Assembly: GCA_016742125.1 (NCBI GenBank)
Contig: JACVCM010000005.1
Location: 1 to 61,665, forward strand
From: Sphingomonadaceae bacterium
GTDB taxonomy: Bacteria > Pseudomonadota > Alphaproteobacteria > Sphingomonadales > Sphingomonadaceae
Reading direction: 5' to 3'
Length of the DNA stretch: 61,665 bases
In this document: positions 50,228-59,251 of the stretch, piece after piece
How the letters are laid out: each line of letters starts with the position of its first letter
Position numbering within the stretch: position 1 is the first letter of the stretch
The notes under the pieces: generated by a model
Databases searched by the model: none
What the model saw: the letters and a program-made list of their open reading frames with translations, nothing else
Told to the model about the DNA's origin: nothing
Made by a program: the position numbers and the translations under genes

Positions 50228-50390
50228 AGTCTATGCCCCGCGCTAGGGGTGCTGGCAAGCAAGGCAAGATCCGATCGGACCAATTTTCTTGCCTTGTCCA
50301 TTTTGCATCGGCTAACAATTGTGACGTGGGGGCGTGGGTGATGGCCAACATGATGGAAGCGCAAACGATTGGCATGACAGGACATGGCGC

Positions 50391-50861
50391 ATGACCGCGT
50401 CCGAGCCTGTGGAACTGACCGAGGGCCAGAAGGCTTGCCTTCGGCTTGTCGATGACCATCACACCTCCAAAGAAATCGCAAGAATCCTGGGCATTTCGCC
50501 ATTCACTGTCGACCAGCGTCTCGATGCCGCCCGGCGCAAGCTCAATGCCGTTACACGCCGCGAAGCCGCAAAAATCTTTGCCGCGATGGAAAATGGTCCG
50601 CTATCCGAACCATTGGTATACGAAACGTCACGACTTGAGACCGCCGTATTTGCAGATATTCCGGCCCTACCCCCGGGCCGGGCGGAACAGAGATATGCAA
50701 GCCTGTCTTCGCTGGTTTCTGTTCCGCCCCTCGGCGGGGAACGACATGAATTATCCAAGAAGGAAATTTTGATTCAATCGCTGAACATTGCTTTTTTCAG
50801 CACATTGGTGATCGCGTTCGTCGTCCTCATTCTAACAGGGACCATGCGACTGTTCGATTAG
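50391..50861 (+). CDS. LuxR-type HTH protein with C-terminal membrane anchor
   Basis: This 156-residue protein has a LuxR-like HTH near the N-terminus (TEGQKACLRLVDDHHTSKEI, RILGISPFTVDQRLDAARRK). A single C-terminal membrane helix (NIAFFSTLVIAFVVLILTG) is near the end, so the DNA-binding domain would face the cytoplasm at the membrane. It heads a gene run leading to the NfrB-like module and may regulate it. I chose the ATG at 50391. Confidence 0.85.
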   Translation: MTASEPVELTEGQKACLRLVDDHHTSKEIARILGISPFTVDQRLDAARRKLNAVTRREAAKIFAAMENGPLSEPLVYETSRLETAVFADIPALPPGRAEQRYASLSSLVSVPPLGGERHELSKKEILIQSLNIAFFSTLVIAFVVLILTGTMRLFD

Positions 50862-50912
50862 GTCTCCTCTCAGGCTGTCCAGCACTGTCCGGTCCAATAG
50901 GGAGACGAAATT

Positions 50913-51251
50913 GTGGTGAATTATGATTCCCGGTCAGCACAGCAACTGGCCTCTGACATCCGCTCTGCACATCTTGCCATCGACAGTGCACTTGCCGATG
51001 TCGCCACGCTCGCATCATCGGTTATCGCCACCTGCCGCACATCCGACGCGGCACCCGCACAAACGCAGGCAGTGATTGAGGGCGTCACAGCCGGCCTCAA
51101 CAAGATGGTCGATGCCCGGAAGGGTTTCATTCAGGCCCATCGCGAAATTGCGATTGCGCAGAGGAAAAGCAATCTCAGGGAGGTTGGCTTTGGATGCCTT
51201 GGTCCCGAAACATTCGTTCAGGCAGCCGGTCTTCGGGTCGTAAACGGCTGA
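50913..51251 (+). CDS. Hypothetical helical protein
   Basis: This 112-residue protein starts with GTG (another GTG at 50916) eight bases after GGGAGA. It is mainly helical and alanine-rich (QLASDIRSAHLAIDSALADV...KMVDARKGFIQAHREI) with Cys residues near 60 and 95. There is no signal peptide. The function is unknown. It lies between a LuxR-type regulator and a membrane protein. Confidence 0.65.
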   Translation: MVNYDSRSAQQLASDIRSAHLAIDSALADVATLASSVIATCRTSDAAPAQTQAVIEGVTAGLNKMVDARKGFIQAHREIAIAQRKSNLREVGFGCLGPETFVQAAGLRVVNG

Positions 51252-51302
51252 TGCCTGACGTCCCCGCCCGTTCTTTACGGCTGGTCTGAGGGCGGGCGGG
51301 GC

Positions 51303-51731
51303 ATGGGGGTTCTGCAGGTCAGTTTCAGCATCGCGCTGGTTCTTTGCGTTCTTTATGGATGGCTATTGGGCGGCCGCACGGGAAAGATCGGTGCTGCGAT
51401 ATTCGTCACGGCAAGCCTGCTCACAGGTGTGGCGGCGACCATCAGCCGGGGCTGGGCCAGCACGTCCTATCTGGTGCTATCGGTCGACGCAGCCTGCTTG
51501 CTCGCACTGGCAGCGCTCGCCTTCAACAGCACCCGGTTCTGGCCGATATGGGCAGTCGGATTCCAGATTGTAGGGGTCGCAACACATGTGGCGACGATCT
51601 GGATCCCCGAGATTGTCCCCAAAGCCTACCATGCGATGCAGTCCTTCTGGAGCATACCGATACTCTGGGTCATGGTCGCCGGGACGCGCCAAGACCGGAA
51701 ATATGAAAGGGGCCACCGCCCGAAGGGCTAA
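51303..51731 (+). CDS. Hypothetical membrane protein
   Basis: This 142-residue protein has about four membrane helices (LQVSFSIALVLCVLYGWLLG, IGAAIFVTASLLTGVAATIS, LVLSVDAACLLALAALAF, WAVGFQIVGVATHVATIWI) and a basic C-terminal tail. I do not recognise the family. Its place two genes after the HTH protein and before the NfrB-like transferase suggests a role in the same envelope module. Confidence 0.7.
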   Translation: MGVLQVSFSIALVLCVLYGWLLGGRTGKIGAAIFVTASLLTGVAATISRGWASTSYLVLSVDAACLLALAALAFNSTRFWPIWAVGFQIVGVATHVATIWIPEIVPKAYHAMQSFWSIPILWVMVAGTRQDRKYERGHRPKG

Positions 51732-51810
51732 GCCGCGCCGGATACCAAAATCTGGATGGACAACTGGACGGCACGCCGATGGCGAATGCCGATAGGGGAA
51801 ACATATCTTC

Positions 51811-53208
51811 ATGGACCAGCTTATTGGCATGATCGAGCTTGTGCAACTTGAGCTGCTGCTGTTCAGCGCCTTCTGGTTGCTGGTCGGCGGCGTCGACGAT
51901 CTGTGCATCGACCTCATCTGGATTTCTCGGACCCTGTGGCGGCGGGTTACCCGATACAGGGCGAAGCCGCCGATGCGGACATTCGAGCTTCCAATCGCCA
52001 GAACAGGCGGCCCGATCGCGGTGCTGATCCCCGCCTGGGCCGAGGAGGCGGTCATCGGGGCGATGCTGAGGCAATGCCGGCAAAGCTGGGCCGACAGCAC
52101 ATGTGCCTATCGCATCTATGTCGGCTGCTATCCCAATGACAATCCTTCGGTTGTGCAGGTTATGGCCGTGGCGCGACATGATCCGAACGTCCGGCTGGTA
52201 CTTCTGGGGCAGCCAGGTCCATCGACCAAGGCCCATTGCCTGAACCGGCTGTGGGATGCTCTCCTCGCCGACGAACTGGCCGGTGGCTATAAAGCAAAAG
52301 CAGTTGTCCTGCATGACGCAGAGGATGCGGTGCATCGCGACGAACTCGACATATTCGACCGGCTCGTTGACAAGGGCGGCGCAGTCCAGCTGCCTGTCAT
52401 TCCCGTACCGTCCCCCGGGTCCCGCTGGATAAGCGGTCATTATTGCGACGAGTTTGCCGAGGCGCATGCAAAGACGCTCGTCGTGCGAGAGGCCTTGGGC
52501 GCACCATTACCCCTGGCGGGTGTCGCCTGTGCCATCGACCGCAGCCTTCTCGGACGCATCGCGCTGCAGTCGGGTGGCAAGCCTTTCGACGAAAACAGCC
52601 TGACCGAGGATTATGAGCTGGGGCTTCGCATCGGGGCGGCAGGGGGACGGACAATCATGGCCCGGCTGCTTGACCGCAACGGCCGACTTGCTGGAACACG
52701 CGCCTGTTTCCCCGATACGCTGGGTGCATCGGTGCGGCAGAAAACCCGCTGGCTGACCGGAATCGCGCTGGCGGGATGGGACCGGCTGGGGTGGCGGGGC
52801 AATCTTGCGCAGAAGTGGATGTTGCTCCACGACCGCCGTTCGATTCTGGCCGCAATTGTGCTGGTAGCGGCCTATCTGTGCATCGTACTGACCACAATCT
52901 TGCTGCTGCTGGAGGCGGCCGGCCTGCACATACGGCAAAGCGTACCGCCCCTCACCACGGCTTTGCTTTTCGCCAACAGCCTCTTCCTGCTGTGGCGGCT
53001 CGCGGTTCGTGCTGCATTTGTCGGCTCACTCTATGGGCCGGGCGAAGCGATGCTATCCATCCCGCGAAGCATCATCGCCAACATCATTGCCATCATGGCC
53101 GCAAGGCGTGCCTGTGCGGCCTATATCCGGCATATGAAAGGCGAACCGCTCCGCTGGGACAAGACGGAGCATCATGTTGTTCCCGGCAAGCTTACCGGCG
53201 CAGACTGA
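51811..53208 (+). CDS. NfrB-like family 2 glycosyltransferase, membrane-bound
   Basis: This 465-residue protein has an N-terminal membrane helix, a GT2 catalytic domain (IAVLIPAWAEEAVI, HDAED 168-172, TEDYELGLRI from 265, QKTRW 310-314) and C-terminal membrane helices. These TED and Q-x-x-R-W motifs mark processive family 2 enzymes. The layout is close to E. coli NfrB but lacks the C-terminal MshEN cyclic-di-GMP domain. The next gene is an NfrA-C-like barrel, and the two overlap by one base (TGATG). Confidence 0.85.
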   Translation: MDQLIGMIELVQLELLLFSAFWLLVGGVDDLCIDLIWISRTLWRRVTRYRAKPPMRTFELPIARTGGPIAVLIPAWAEEAVIGAMLRQCRQSWADSTCAYRIYVGCYPNDNPSVVQVMAVARHDPNVRLVLLGQPGPSTKAHCLNRLWDALLADELAGGYKAKAVVLHDAEDAVHRDELDIFDRLVDKGGAVQLPVIPVPSPGSRWISGHYCDEFAEAHAKTLVVREALGAPLPLAGVACAIDRSLLGRIALQSGGKPFDENSLTEDYELGLRIGAAGGRTIMARLLDRNGRLAGTRACFPDTLGASVRQKTRWLTGIALAGWDRLGWRGNLAQKWMLLHDRRSILAAIVLVAAYLCIVLTTILLLLEAAGLHIRQSVPPLTTALLFANSLFLLWRLAVRAAFVGSLYGPGEAMLSIPRSIIANIIAIMAARRACAAYIRHMKGEPLRWDKTEHHVVPGKLTGAD

Positions 53209-54245
53209 TGCGTGGCAGGCATTTCGGGTTTCTCGGTTCGCTCTGCACCATCTGGATAACTGCGCGCGCCGGCTTTCTTTGGGTCTTGCCGCAGGCCTCA
53301 GGAACAGTCGCGCAAATCGAACCACCTGCCACCGTCGCCGCCGCATCCGGAATTTCTGTGCGGGCGGACGATGTTGGCGAATATTCTCGGTCCGACACAG
53401 TCTGTTGCCCGGCAAGCCGGTTCCCGCGATTTGCATATGAAGAGATGGCGCTTCGGCCGATGCCCATGTCAACCATGGTGTCTACCGACAAGCGGGCAGT
53501 TCATTTCGACACGCCGGCGCCGATGCCCGGCACGAATGTATCCACGCTGGCGGCGGCACCGCTCATCCCGACAGCACCCCGGAAACCAGGCACATCCCCC
53601 TTCAGCCTTTATGCCTACAGCTTCATTCGCGCAGGCGGATCGCGGGGGGCACCCCTGGGCAGCGGGCAATATGGCGGCAGCCAGAGCGGGCTGGTAGCAA
53701 CCTATGCGCTATCCCGCTTTGCCGCCGAACCCGGCACGACCGGAATGGCGCTGCTCCTGCGCGGAGCGATTGCGCATGATGACCCGGCCGAGCGCGAAAT
53801 CGCACTCGGACTGCGCTGGCAGCCCTTCCGGCAGATACCTGTCGGCCTGAGCGTGGAGCGGCGTTTCCGGAATGCGCGCGATGACGCCTATTCGGCCTAT
53901 GTCGCGGGCGGCCTATCCGAACAGAAGTTGCCGCACGATTTCAGGATCGAAGCTTTTGCGCAGGCAGGGTTTGTCAGCAACCGCCGCGGCGGCCTTTTCT
54001 TCGATGCATCGGCACGCGCCGACCGGCATATCGCCAGGGTGGGCGGGATGCCGATCGATGCGGGCATTGGCCTTTGGGCGGGAGGGCAGAAACATGTTTT
54101 CCGTGTCGATGCCGGTCCCTCCATCACTGGCAGATTTCCGGTTGCGGACATTGAGCTGCGCATCAGCGCCGACTGGCGTTTCCGTATCGCTGGTGACGCC
54201 CGTCCGGCCAGCGGGCCTGCGCTGACCTTGTCCACCGCTTTCTGA
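53208..54245 (+). CDS. NfrA C-terminal-domain-like outer-membrane protein
   Basis: This 345-residue exported protein has a signal-like N-terminus (FLGSLCTIWITARAGFLWVL), a proline-rich linker, then a beta-barrel-like domain: SFIRAGGSRGAPLGSGQYGG, SGLVATYALSRFAAEPG, ALGLRWQPF, GLSVERRFRNARDDAYSAYV. The G-x-Y-GG-S segment matches the NfrA C-terminal domain. E. coli NfrA also has a long TPR region, which is absent here. It should export or display the glycan made by the upstream transferase. Confidence 0.75.
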   Translation: MRGRHFGFLGSLCTIWITARAGFLWVLPQASGTVAQIEPPATVAAASGISVRADDVGEYSRSDTVCCPASRFPRFAYEEMALRPMPMSTMVSTDKRAVHFDTPAPMPGTNVSTLAAAPLIPTAPRKPGTSPFSLYAYSFIRAGGSRGAPLGSGQYGGSQSGLVATYALSRFAAEPGTTGMALLLRGAIAHDDPAEREIALGLRWQPFRQIPVGLSVERRFRNARDDAYSAYVAGGLSEQKLPHDFRIEAFAQAGFVSNRRGGLFFDASARADRHIARVGGMPIDAGIGLWAGGQKHVFRVDAGPSITGRFPVADIELRISADWRFRIAGDARPASGPALTLSTAF

Positions 54246-54296
54246 CCGGCTGCCTTTATCCTGCCGCCAAAACGGGTTAGGGTCGCCGCCGTCGAC

Positions 54297-55211
54297 ATGG
54301 ATATCTACCTTCCCATCGCCAATCTGTCGGTCAATGCGCTGGTCATCATCCTGCTTGGTGGCGGGGTCGGTGTGCTGTCCGGGATGTTCGGCGTCGGTGG
54401 GGGCTTCCTGACGACGCCGCTTCTGATTTTCTACGGCATCCCGCCGACGGTCGCCGCGGCATCGGCCTCGACGCAGGTCACGGGCGCCAGCGTATCGGGT
54501 GTGTTCGCGCATATGAAGCGCGGCGGCGTCGATTTCCAGATGGGCGCAGTGCTGGTCGTCGGCGGAATGCTCGGGACCGCAGCGGGCGCGGCGTTGTTCG
54601 AATTGCTGGAGGCTCTGGGCCAGATCGATACCGTCATCAATATCTTGTACGTCATCATGCTTGGCAGCATCGGCGGATTGATGGCGAAGGAAAGCCTCGC
54701 CAGTGTCCGCGCGGTGCGCGCGGGCCGACCGGTCCCAGCCGCCAAGCGCCGTCACCATCCGCTGGTCGCGAACCTGCCGATGCGTTGGCGCTTCTATCGC
54801 TCGGGGCTCTATATTTCCCCGCTCGCACCGCTGATCCTGGGTCTCATTACCGGGATCATGACGATGCTGCTCGGGGTCGGCGGCGGGTTCATCATGGTGC
54901 CTGCAATGCTGTATTTGCTCGGCATGGGCGCGCAGGTCGTGGTGGGAACGTCGCTGTTCCAGATATTGTTCGTCACCATGGCCGCAACGATGATGCACAG
55001 CCTGACCACCAAGGCAGTCGATATCGTGCTCGCGGTCTTCCTGCTGATCGGCAGCGTCACCGGCGCGCAGATCGGCGCACGGCTCGCCCAGCGCATGCGG
55101 CCTGAAAATCTGCGACTGCTGCTGGCGGCCATCGTTCTCCTTGTCGCCATCCGCATGGCTCTGGGATTGGGCTGGCGGCCCGATGAAATCTACACGGTGC
55201 AGGCGCTATGA
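54297..55211 (+). CDS. TauE/SafE family permease
   Basis: This 304-residue, eight-helix transporter has two inverted TauE/SafE repeats, seen as GGGVGVLSGMFGVGGGFLTTPLLIF and LITGIMTMLLGVGGGFIMVPAMLYLLG. Family members export organosulfur anions such as sulfite or sulfoacetate. The substrate cannot be told. It is coupled by ATGA to TIGR02186; that pair recurs in alphaproteobacteria. Confidence 0.92.
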   Translation: MDIYLPIANLSVNALVIILLGGGVGVLSGMFGVGGGFLTTPLLIFYGIPPTVAAASASTQVTGASVSGVFAHMKRGGVDFQMGAVLVVGGMLGTAAGAALFELLEALGQIDTVINILYVIMLGSIGGLMAKESLASVRAVRAGRPVPAAKRRHHPLVANLPMRWRFYRSGLYISPLAPLILGLITGIMTMLLGVGGGFIMVPAMLYLLGMGAQVVVGTSLFQILFVTMAATMMHSLTTKAVDIVLAVFLLIGSVTGAQIGARLAQRMRPENLRLLLAAIVLLVAIRMALGLGWRPDEIYTVQAL

Positions 55212-55972
55212 GGCTGCTGTTCACGCTCCTGCTGATGCTGCTTCCCGTTGCCGCGCACGCGCAGGCCACCCCCAAGCTGGTGCCCGACGTGTCGCAGCGG
55301 CAGATCGATATCCAGTCGGGCTTTACCGGCGCCGAATTGCTGTTGTTCGGGGCGATCATCTATCCGCGCGGCGTCGCGCCGGAGGGGCAGGTCGACGTCG
55401 CCGTTGTGCTGCGCGGTCCCACCCGTCCCATCACGCTGCGCGAAAAGCAGAAGATTGCCGGCATCTGGATCAATGCGGACAGCAGCGATTTCCGCTCGGT
55501 TCCGGCCTATTATGCCATCGCCTCCTCGCGCCCGCTCGATACCATCGTCGATGACAAGACCGCCGCCATTTACGAACTCGGCCTCGACAATCTGCAACTC
55601 TCGCCCAGTGGCGAGGTCGATGCCAAGGAACAGCGGCGTTTTTCGAACGGACTTGTCGACCTTAAACGGCGCGGTGGCCTGTTCCGGCAGGAAGCAGGCA
55701 GCGTTAACATCACCGATCAGGTGCTTTATCGCGCGCGGCTCTATGTGCCCTCCAGCGTTCCGGTCGGCACCTACACCGCCGAAACCCTGCTCATCCGCAA
55801 TGGCCGCGTCATCGTTGCCGACGACAATGTCGAGGTGCGCGTGCGCAAAACCGGCTTCGAACAGCTCGTGTCGATATTGGCGCAGGACTATTCGCTATTT
55901 TACGGCGCGATGGCGGTGCTCGTGTCACTCCTGCTCGGCTGGTTCGCCGGCTATGTGTTCCAGCGGCTTTGA
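55208..55972 (+). CDS. TIGR02186 family envelope protein
   Basis: This 254-residue protein has a signal peptide (LLFTLLLMLLPVAAHA), a periplasmic beta-rich domain (FTGAELLLFGAIIYPRGVAPEG, RGPTRPITLREKQKIAGIW) and a C-terminal membrane helix (YGAMAVLVSLLLGWFAGYVF). This is the TIGR02186 layout, always found with TauE/SafE permeases in alphaproteobacteria. It probably forms a complex with the permease; the function is unproved. Confidence 0.85.
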   Translation: MRLLFTLLLMLLPVAAHAQATPKLVPDVSQRQIDIQSGFTGAELLLFGAIIYPRGVAPEGQVDVAVVLRGPTRPITLREKQKIAGIWINADSSDFRSVPAYYAIASSRPLDTIVDDKTAAIYELGLDNLQLSPSGEVDAKEQRRFSNGLVDLKRRGGLFRQEAGSVNITDQVLYRARLYVPSSVPVGTYTAETLLIRNGRVIVADDNVEVRVRKTGFEQLVSILAQDYSLFYGAMAVLVSLLLGWFAGYVFQRL

Positions 55973-56071
55973 CCGGGGCTGAAAGCCGCCCTGACCCTCA
56001 CCGATAGTAAATAAATCTTTACCTTCTGACCCTATGCCCCTCGTTCAAAGTCAACAGGGGCAGTTTGGGTC

Positions 56072-57820
56072 ATGGACAATCCGGGAAATCACCAGTTTTC
56101 CTCTAGCCAGCCGGTGGATGGCGGGGCTTCGTCCGTCGCATCGCTGACCTCGGTGCCGATCGCGCATGGCCATCGCGAGCCGGAGCCTGCGCCCGCACCC
56201 GCCACCCCGGCGGCCGGACCTGCGTTGCACCATATCGGCTATGTCATGGAAATCGCCGGTTCCGGGTCACAAGTCACACTCGACGCGCAGGTGCTGACCG
56301 AACTCATGTCGCACAGCGACCCCAGCATCGCGATGGCCGGACAGGTCGGCAGCCAGATCAAGATCCGCGTCGGATCGACCTGGCTGATGGCCAGTATCCG
56401 CACACAGAAGCTGCACCCGCAGGAACATGGCGCGATCCTCGCGGCTGTCGATTTCCTCGGCGAGGGCGATGAAGAGCGGCTGACCGGCAAGATCTACAAT
56501 TTCCGCCGCGGTGTCACCCGCTATCCTGTTCCGGGCAGCGAGGTCTACGCCGTTTCCAGCCCCGACATGAAGCAGGTCTACCCCGCCGACGCACGCGCGC
56601 ATGTCGAAATCGGCACAGTGTTCCCGACCAAGGACATCAGGGGCGCTCTCTATGTCGACGCGATGCTCGGCAAGCATTTCGCGCTATTGGGTTCGACCGG
56701 TACCGGTAAATCGACCAGCGCCGCGCTCATCCTGCACAAGATTTGCGACATCGCGCCCGAAGGCCATATCGTCATGGTCGACCCGCACGGCGAATATTCG
56801 GCGGCATTCAAGAACAATGGCGCGCTGTTCGACGTCAACAACCTTGCCATGCCATACTGGATGATGAATTTTGCCGAGCATTGCGAGGTGTTCGTCACCT
56901 CAAGCGGCGACGACCGGCAGATCGACAGCGACATTCTCGCCCGCTGCCTGCTTCAGGCACGCGCCAAGAACCGCATCGCCGAAAGCATCGGCAAGCTGAC
57001 TGTCGATGCGCCGATCCCCTATCTGCTCTCCGACCTGACCAACATCATCCAGACCGAAATGGGCAAGCTCGACAAGGCGACCAACAGCGCGCCCTTCATG
57101 CGGCTGAAGGGCAAGATCGAGGAGCTGAAGGCCGATCCGCGCTATAATTTCATGTTTTCAGGCATGCTCGTCGGCGACACGATGGCCGATTTTGTAGGCA
57201 AGATTTTCCGCCTTCCATCGGGCGGCAAGCCGATTTCGATCATCGACGTGTCGGGTGTGCCGTCGGACATCACCTCGACCGTGGTTGCTGTGCTTTCGCG
57301 ACTGGTCTTCGACTATGCCATCTGGTCGCGCAACGAACCGCAGCGGCCGATCCTCTTGGTCTGCGAAGAAGCCCACCGCTACATCCCTTCGGACCGCGTC
57401 TCGAAAGACAGCGCAGTGCGCTCGATCCTCGAACGGATCGCCAAGGAAGGCCGTAAATATGGCGTGTCCCTGGGCCTGATTACGCAGCGTCCGTCCGACC
57501 TCGCCGAAGGCGTGCTGTCGCAATGCGGCACCATCATCTCGATGCGCCTCAACAACGATCGCGACCAAGCCTTTGTCCGCGCCGCGATGCCGGAAGGCGC
57601 GCGCGGCTTTCTGGACTCGATCCCCGCCTTGCGTAACCGCGAATGCATCATCTGCGGCGAGGGCGTGAGTATCCCCATCCGCGTCGCGCTCGACAATCTC
57701 GAAGAAGAAAAACGCCCGGCATCCGAAGACCCGCTGTTCAGCCAGCTCTGGCAGGAAACCGGCGGCGAAAGCGAGATATTGGAGCGCGTGGTAAGAAGGT
57801 GGCGCGCGCAGGGGCGGTGA
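56072..57820 (+). CDS. HerA-like ATPase (DUF87)
   Basis: This 582-residue protein has an N-terminal HAS-barrel-like region, Walker A GSTGTGKSTSA, Walker B PILLVCEEAHRYIP, an arginine finger region and sensor LITQRPSDLAEGVLSQC. It matches the HerA-FtsK hexameric ATPase family, acting in DNA translocation or repair. No NurA nuclease is adjacent, unlike archaeal pairs. Such orphan HerA genes are found in many alphaproteobacterial chromosomes. Confidence 0.9.
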   Translation: MDNPGNHQFSSSQPVDGGASSVASLTSVPIAHGHREPEPAPAPATPAAGPALHHIGYVMEIAGSGSQVTLDAQVLTELMSHSDPSIAMAGQVGSQIKIRVGSTWLMASIRTQKLHPQEHGAILAAVDFLGEGDEERLTGKIYNFRRGVTRYPVPGSEVYAVSSPDMKQVYPADARAHVEIGTVFPTKDIRGALYVDAMLGKHFALLGSTGTGKSTSAALILHKICDIAPEGHIVMVDPHGEYSAAFKNNGALFDVNNLAMPYWMMNFAEHCEVFVTSSGDDRQIDSDILARCLLQARAKNRIAESIGKLTVDAPIPYLLSDLTNIIQTEMGKLDKATNSAPFMRLKGKIEELKADPRYNFMFSGMLVGDTMADFVGKIFRLPSGGKPISIIDVSGVPSDITSTVVAVLSRLVFDYAIWSRNEPQRPILLVCEEAHRYIPSDRVSKDSAVRSILERIAKEGRKYGVSLGLITQRPSDLAEGVLSQCGTIISMRLNNDRDQAFVRAAMPEGARGFLDSIPALRNRECIICGEGVSIPIRVALDNLEEEKRPASEDPLFSQLWQETGGESEILERVVRRWRAQGR

Positions 57821-58020
57821 GGGCCATTATCTTGCCACTCAGGGAGTTTGCATGCGGTATTGGGCATCGGTGAATACTGAGTCCAAAACGCAACAGTGCG
57901 GCAAAAATCGGGCGGAACCTAATTGACAAAAATCCGTTCAAACTGTAACGAAATTCTAAGTGGACTGGGGGTTCTCGGTCGGCGTTGAAGCCTCGGCGAG
58001 TTCGTCGGGGCTCTTCGCTT

Positions 58021-58866
58021 TTAGGGGTATACGTGCAACCCATACCCCTCAAAATTTTCGCCGACGAAAGCCCGACCGTCTCGGCAGTAAAATTTTTTTG
58101 TGATCACGTCGAATGCTCGATTTGATTGACTGGGCTTTATAACGTGCAGCCCAATTGGCCTAGCCACTAGATCAGCGATTTGAAGACCGGTCGAATTGGT
58201 TCTTTTGTCGGCAAAGATGATTTCGAAAGGCAGCCTGCGGTTCTTATCGTTAGCTCCATCGCAAATTCGCCTAAACTCTAGCTCTAAATCCTTATCCTCA
58301 CGCTTTCCTCGGGACTCAAAAACCACATGCGTGACCACATCCTCTTGTTTCTTTTCGATCAATAGGTCAAATAGGCTTTGCAGACAGAAACCGAGCGCTA
58401 CATGATATAGATTATCGCCCATCTCAAGTCCATTTTCAGATAATTTTTTCTTGTTAATTGAGCAGGAAATTATGATGAAGTTTGAATCATCTACTAAACT
58501 ATGCAACGAGCCAATAAAGTTTTGTTTAAATTCCTTGTTGGGAAATTGAAAATCTCCAATTTCTTTTCTGATTTCTCTTTCATGCAAAACAACGGTATCG
58601 TGACCAAAATACTCAAATTTAAATTTTTCTAATCCATGAACGACATTTTTAATGTAGTTTTCTTTATGAAAGACGCAGAAGGCCAAGACAAATACTGGGT
58701 AATCCTTTTCGTATGTGTCTGTATTATAATTGCCGCTTTCATCAACATATACTATCCATCTGCTATATGTGCCGGCCTTTGCAAGCGGAGTGACGTCCTC
58801 AATAGGGACGGCGTTTGGTGATGGAAACAGCGGCAATTGCGCTGACGTCTCACTATTATCCGCCAA
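58021..58866 (-). CDS. DUF3800 protein in AT-rich patch
   Basis: This 281-residue protein has the DUF3800 start VDESGNYNTD (Asp42-Glu43) and the C-terminal signature TGLQIADLVARPIG. DUF3800 is an RNase H-like fold protein often found in accessory islands. The coding region is markedly richer in A+T than its neighbours, with lysine and asparagine-rich stretches such as CSINKKKLSENG, which suggests recent transfer. The function is unknown. Confidence 0.88.
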   Translation of the reverse strand: MADNSETSAQLPLFPSPNAVPIEDVTPLAKAGTYSRWIVYVDESGNYNTDTYEKDYPVFVLAFCVFHKENYIKNVVHGLEKFKFEYFGHDTVVLHEREIRKEIGDFQFPNKEFKQNFIGSLHSLVDDSNFIIISCSINKKKLSENGLEMGDNLYHVALGFCLQSLFDLLIEKKQEDVVTHVVFESRGKREDKDLELEFRRICDGANDKNRRLPFEIIFADKRTNSTGLQIADLVARPIGLHVIKPSQSNRAFDVITKKFYCRDGRAFVGENFEGYGLHVYP

Positions 58867-59251
58867 AATTCTTCTTTCCGTAATTAAGCATCGGTAAGTG
58901 CATGCGAACTCGTCATTTTGTCAAGCTTCCACCGAGTTCCGGGAATACGCCGAATTCCGAGCGAATTCCGAGGACACGATACTAATTAGCCAATCGTGTG
59001 TCTGACCCTCGGCCCACTCGGTGAGTGTAAATTATTTGGTTCGCACGAAGGCACGAAGATGTGGTGCTTGCCCGAAGAGCCATGCCGTTGATCGCTATCG
59101 CATCTGACATTGCTGCAATTTCGTTTACGCTAAGTGAGGGCATCATCCCTTTTTGTGTCTTCGTGCCTTTGTGCGAACCAAATTTCTGAACTTCACAGTT
59201 TATCTGATTGTTATTACAATAAGCAATGACATCACAAACAAGACTATTGAG
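58867..59251. other. AT-rich intergenic stretch of 385 bases holding the family-2 inverted repeat
   Basis: No gene is supported here. It carries the DUF3800 promoter side, a short direct repeat CGAATTCCGAG near 58950-58970, the inverted repeat of family 2 (59034-59183) and an AT-rich leader before the BrnA-like gene. A toxin gene would be expected upstream of that antitoxin, but none is seen. Confidence 0.6.
59034..59183. repeat. Inverted repeat, family 2, copy B
   Basis: 25-base arms at 59034-59058 (starting ATTTGGTTCGCAC) and 59159-59183 (ending GTGCGAACCAAAT) match with one mismatch. They enclose 100 bases with no gene. The arms are related to copy A at 28323-28396. Confidence 0.85.

Noticed and set aside
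52776..53207. Upstream extension of the NfrA-C-like frame into the glycosyltransferase gene
   Set aside because: The extra 144 residues are out of frame with the transferase and show no domain; a signal-like start is at 53208.
57989..58012. Rho-independent terminator between herA-like and DUF3800 genes
   Set aside because: AGCCTCGGCGA can pair with TCGTCGGGGCT through G-U pairs, but the following sequence CTTCGCTTTT has an interrupted T-tract and lies 170 bases past the herA-like stop.
56072..58866. HerA-like ATPase plus DUF3800 as an antiphage system
   Set aside because: The genes are convergent, about 200 bases apart and differ in base composition. Known HerA defence systems have a cotranscribed nuclease or SIR2-type partner, which is absent.
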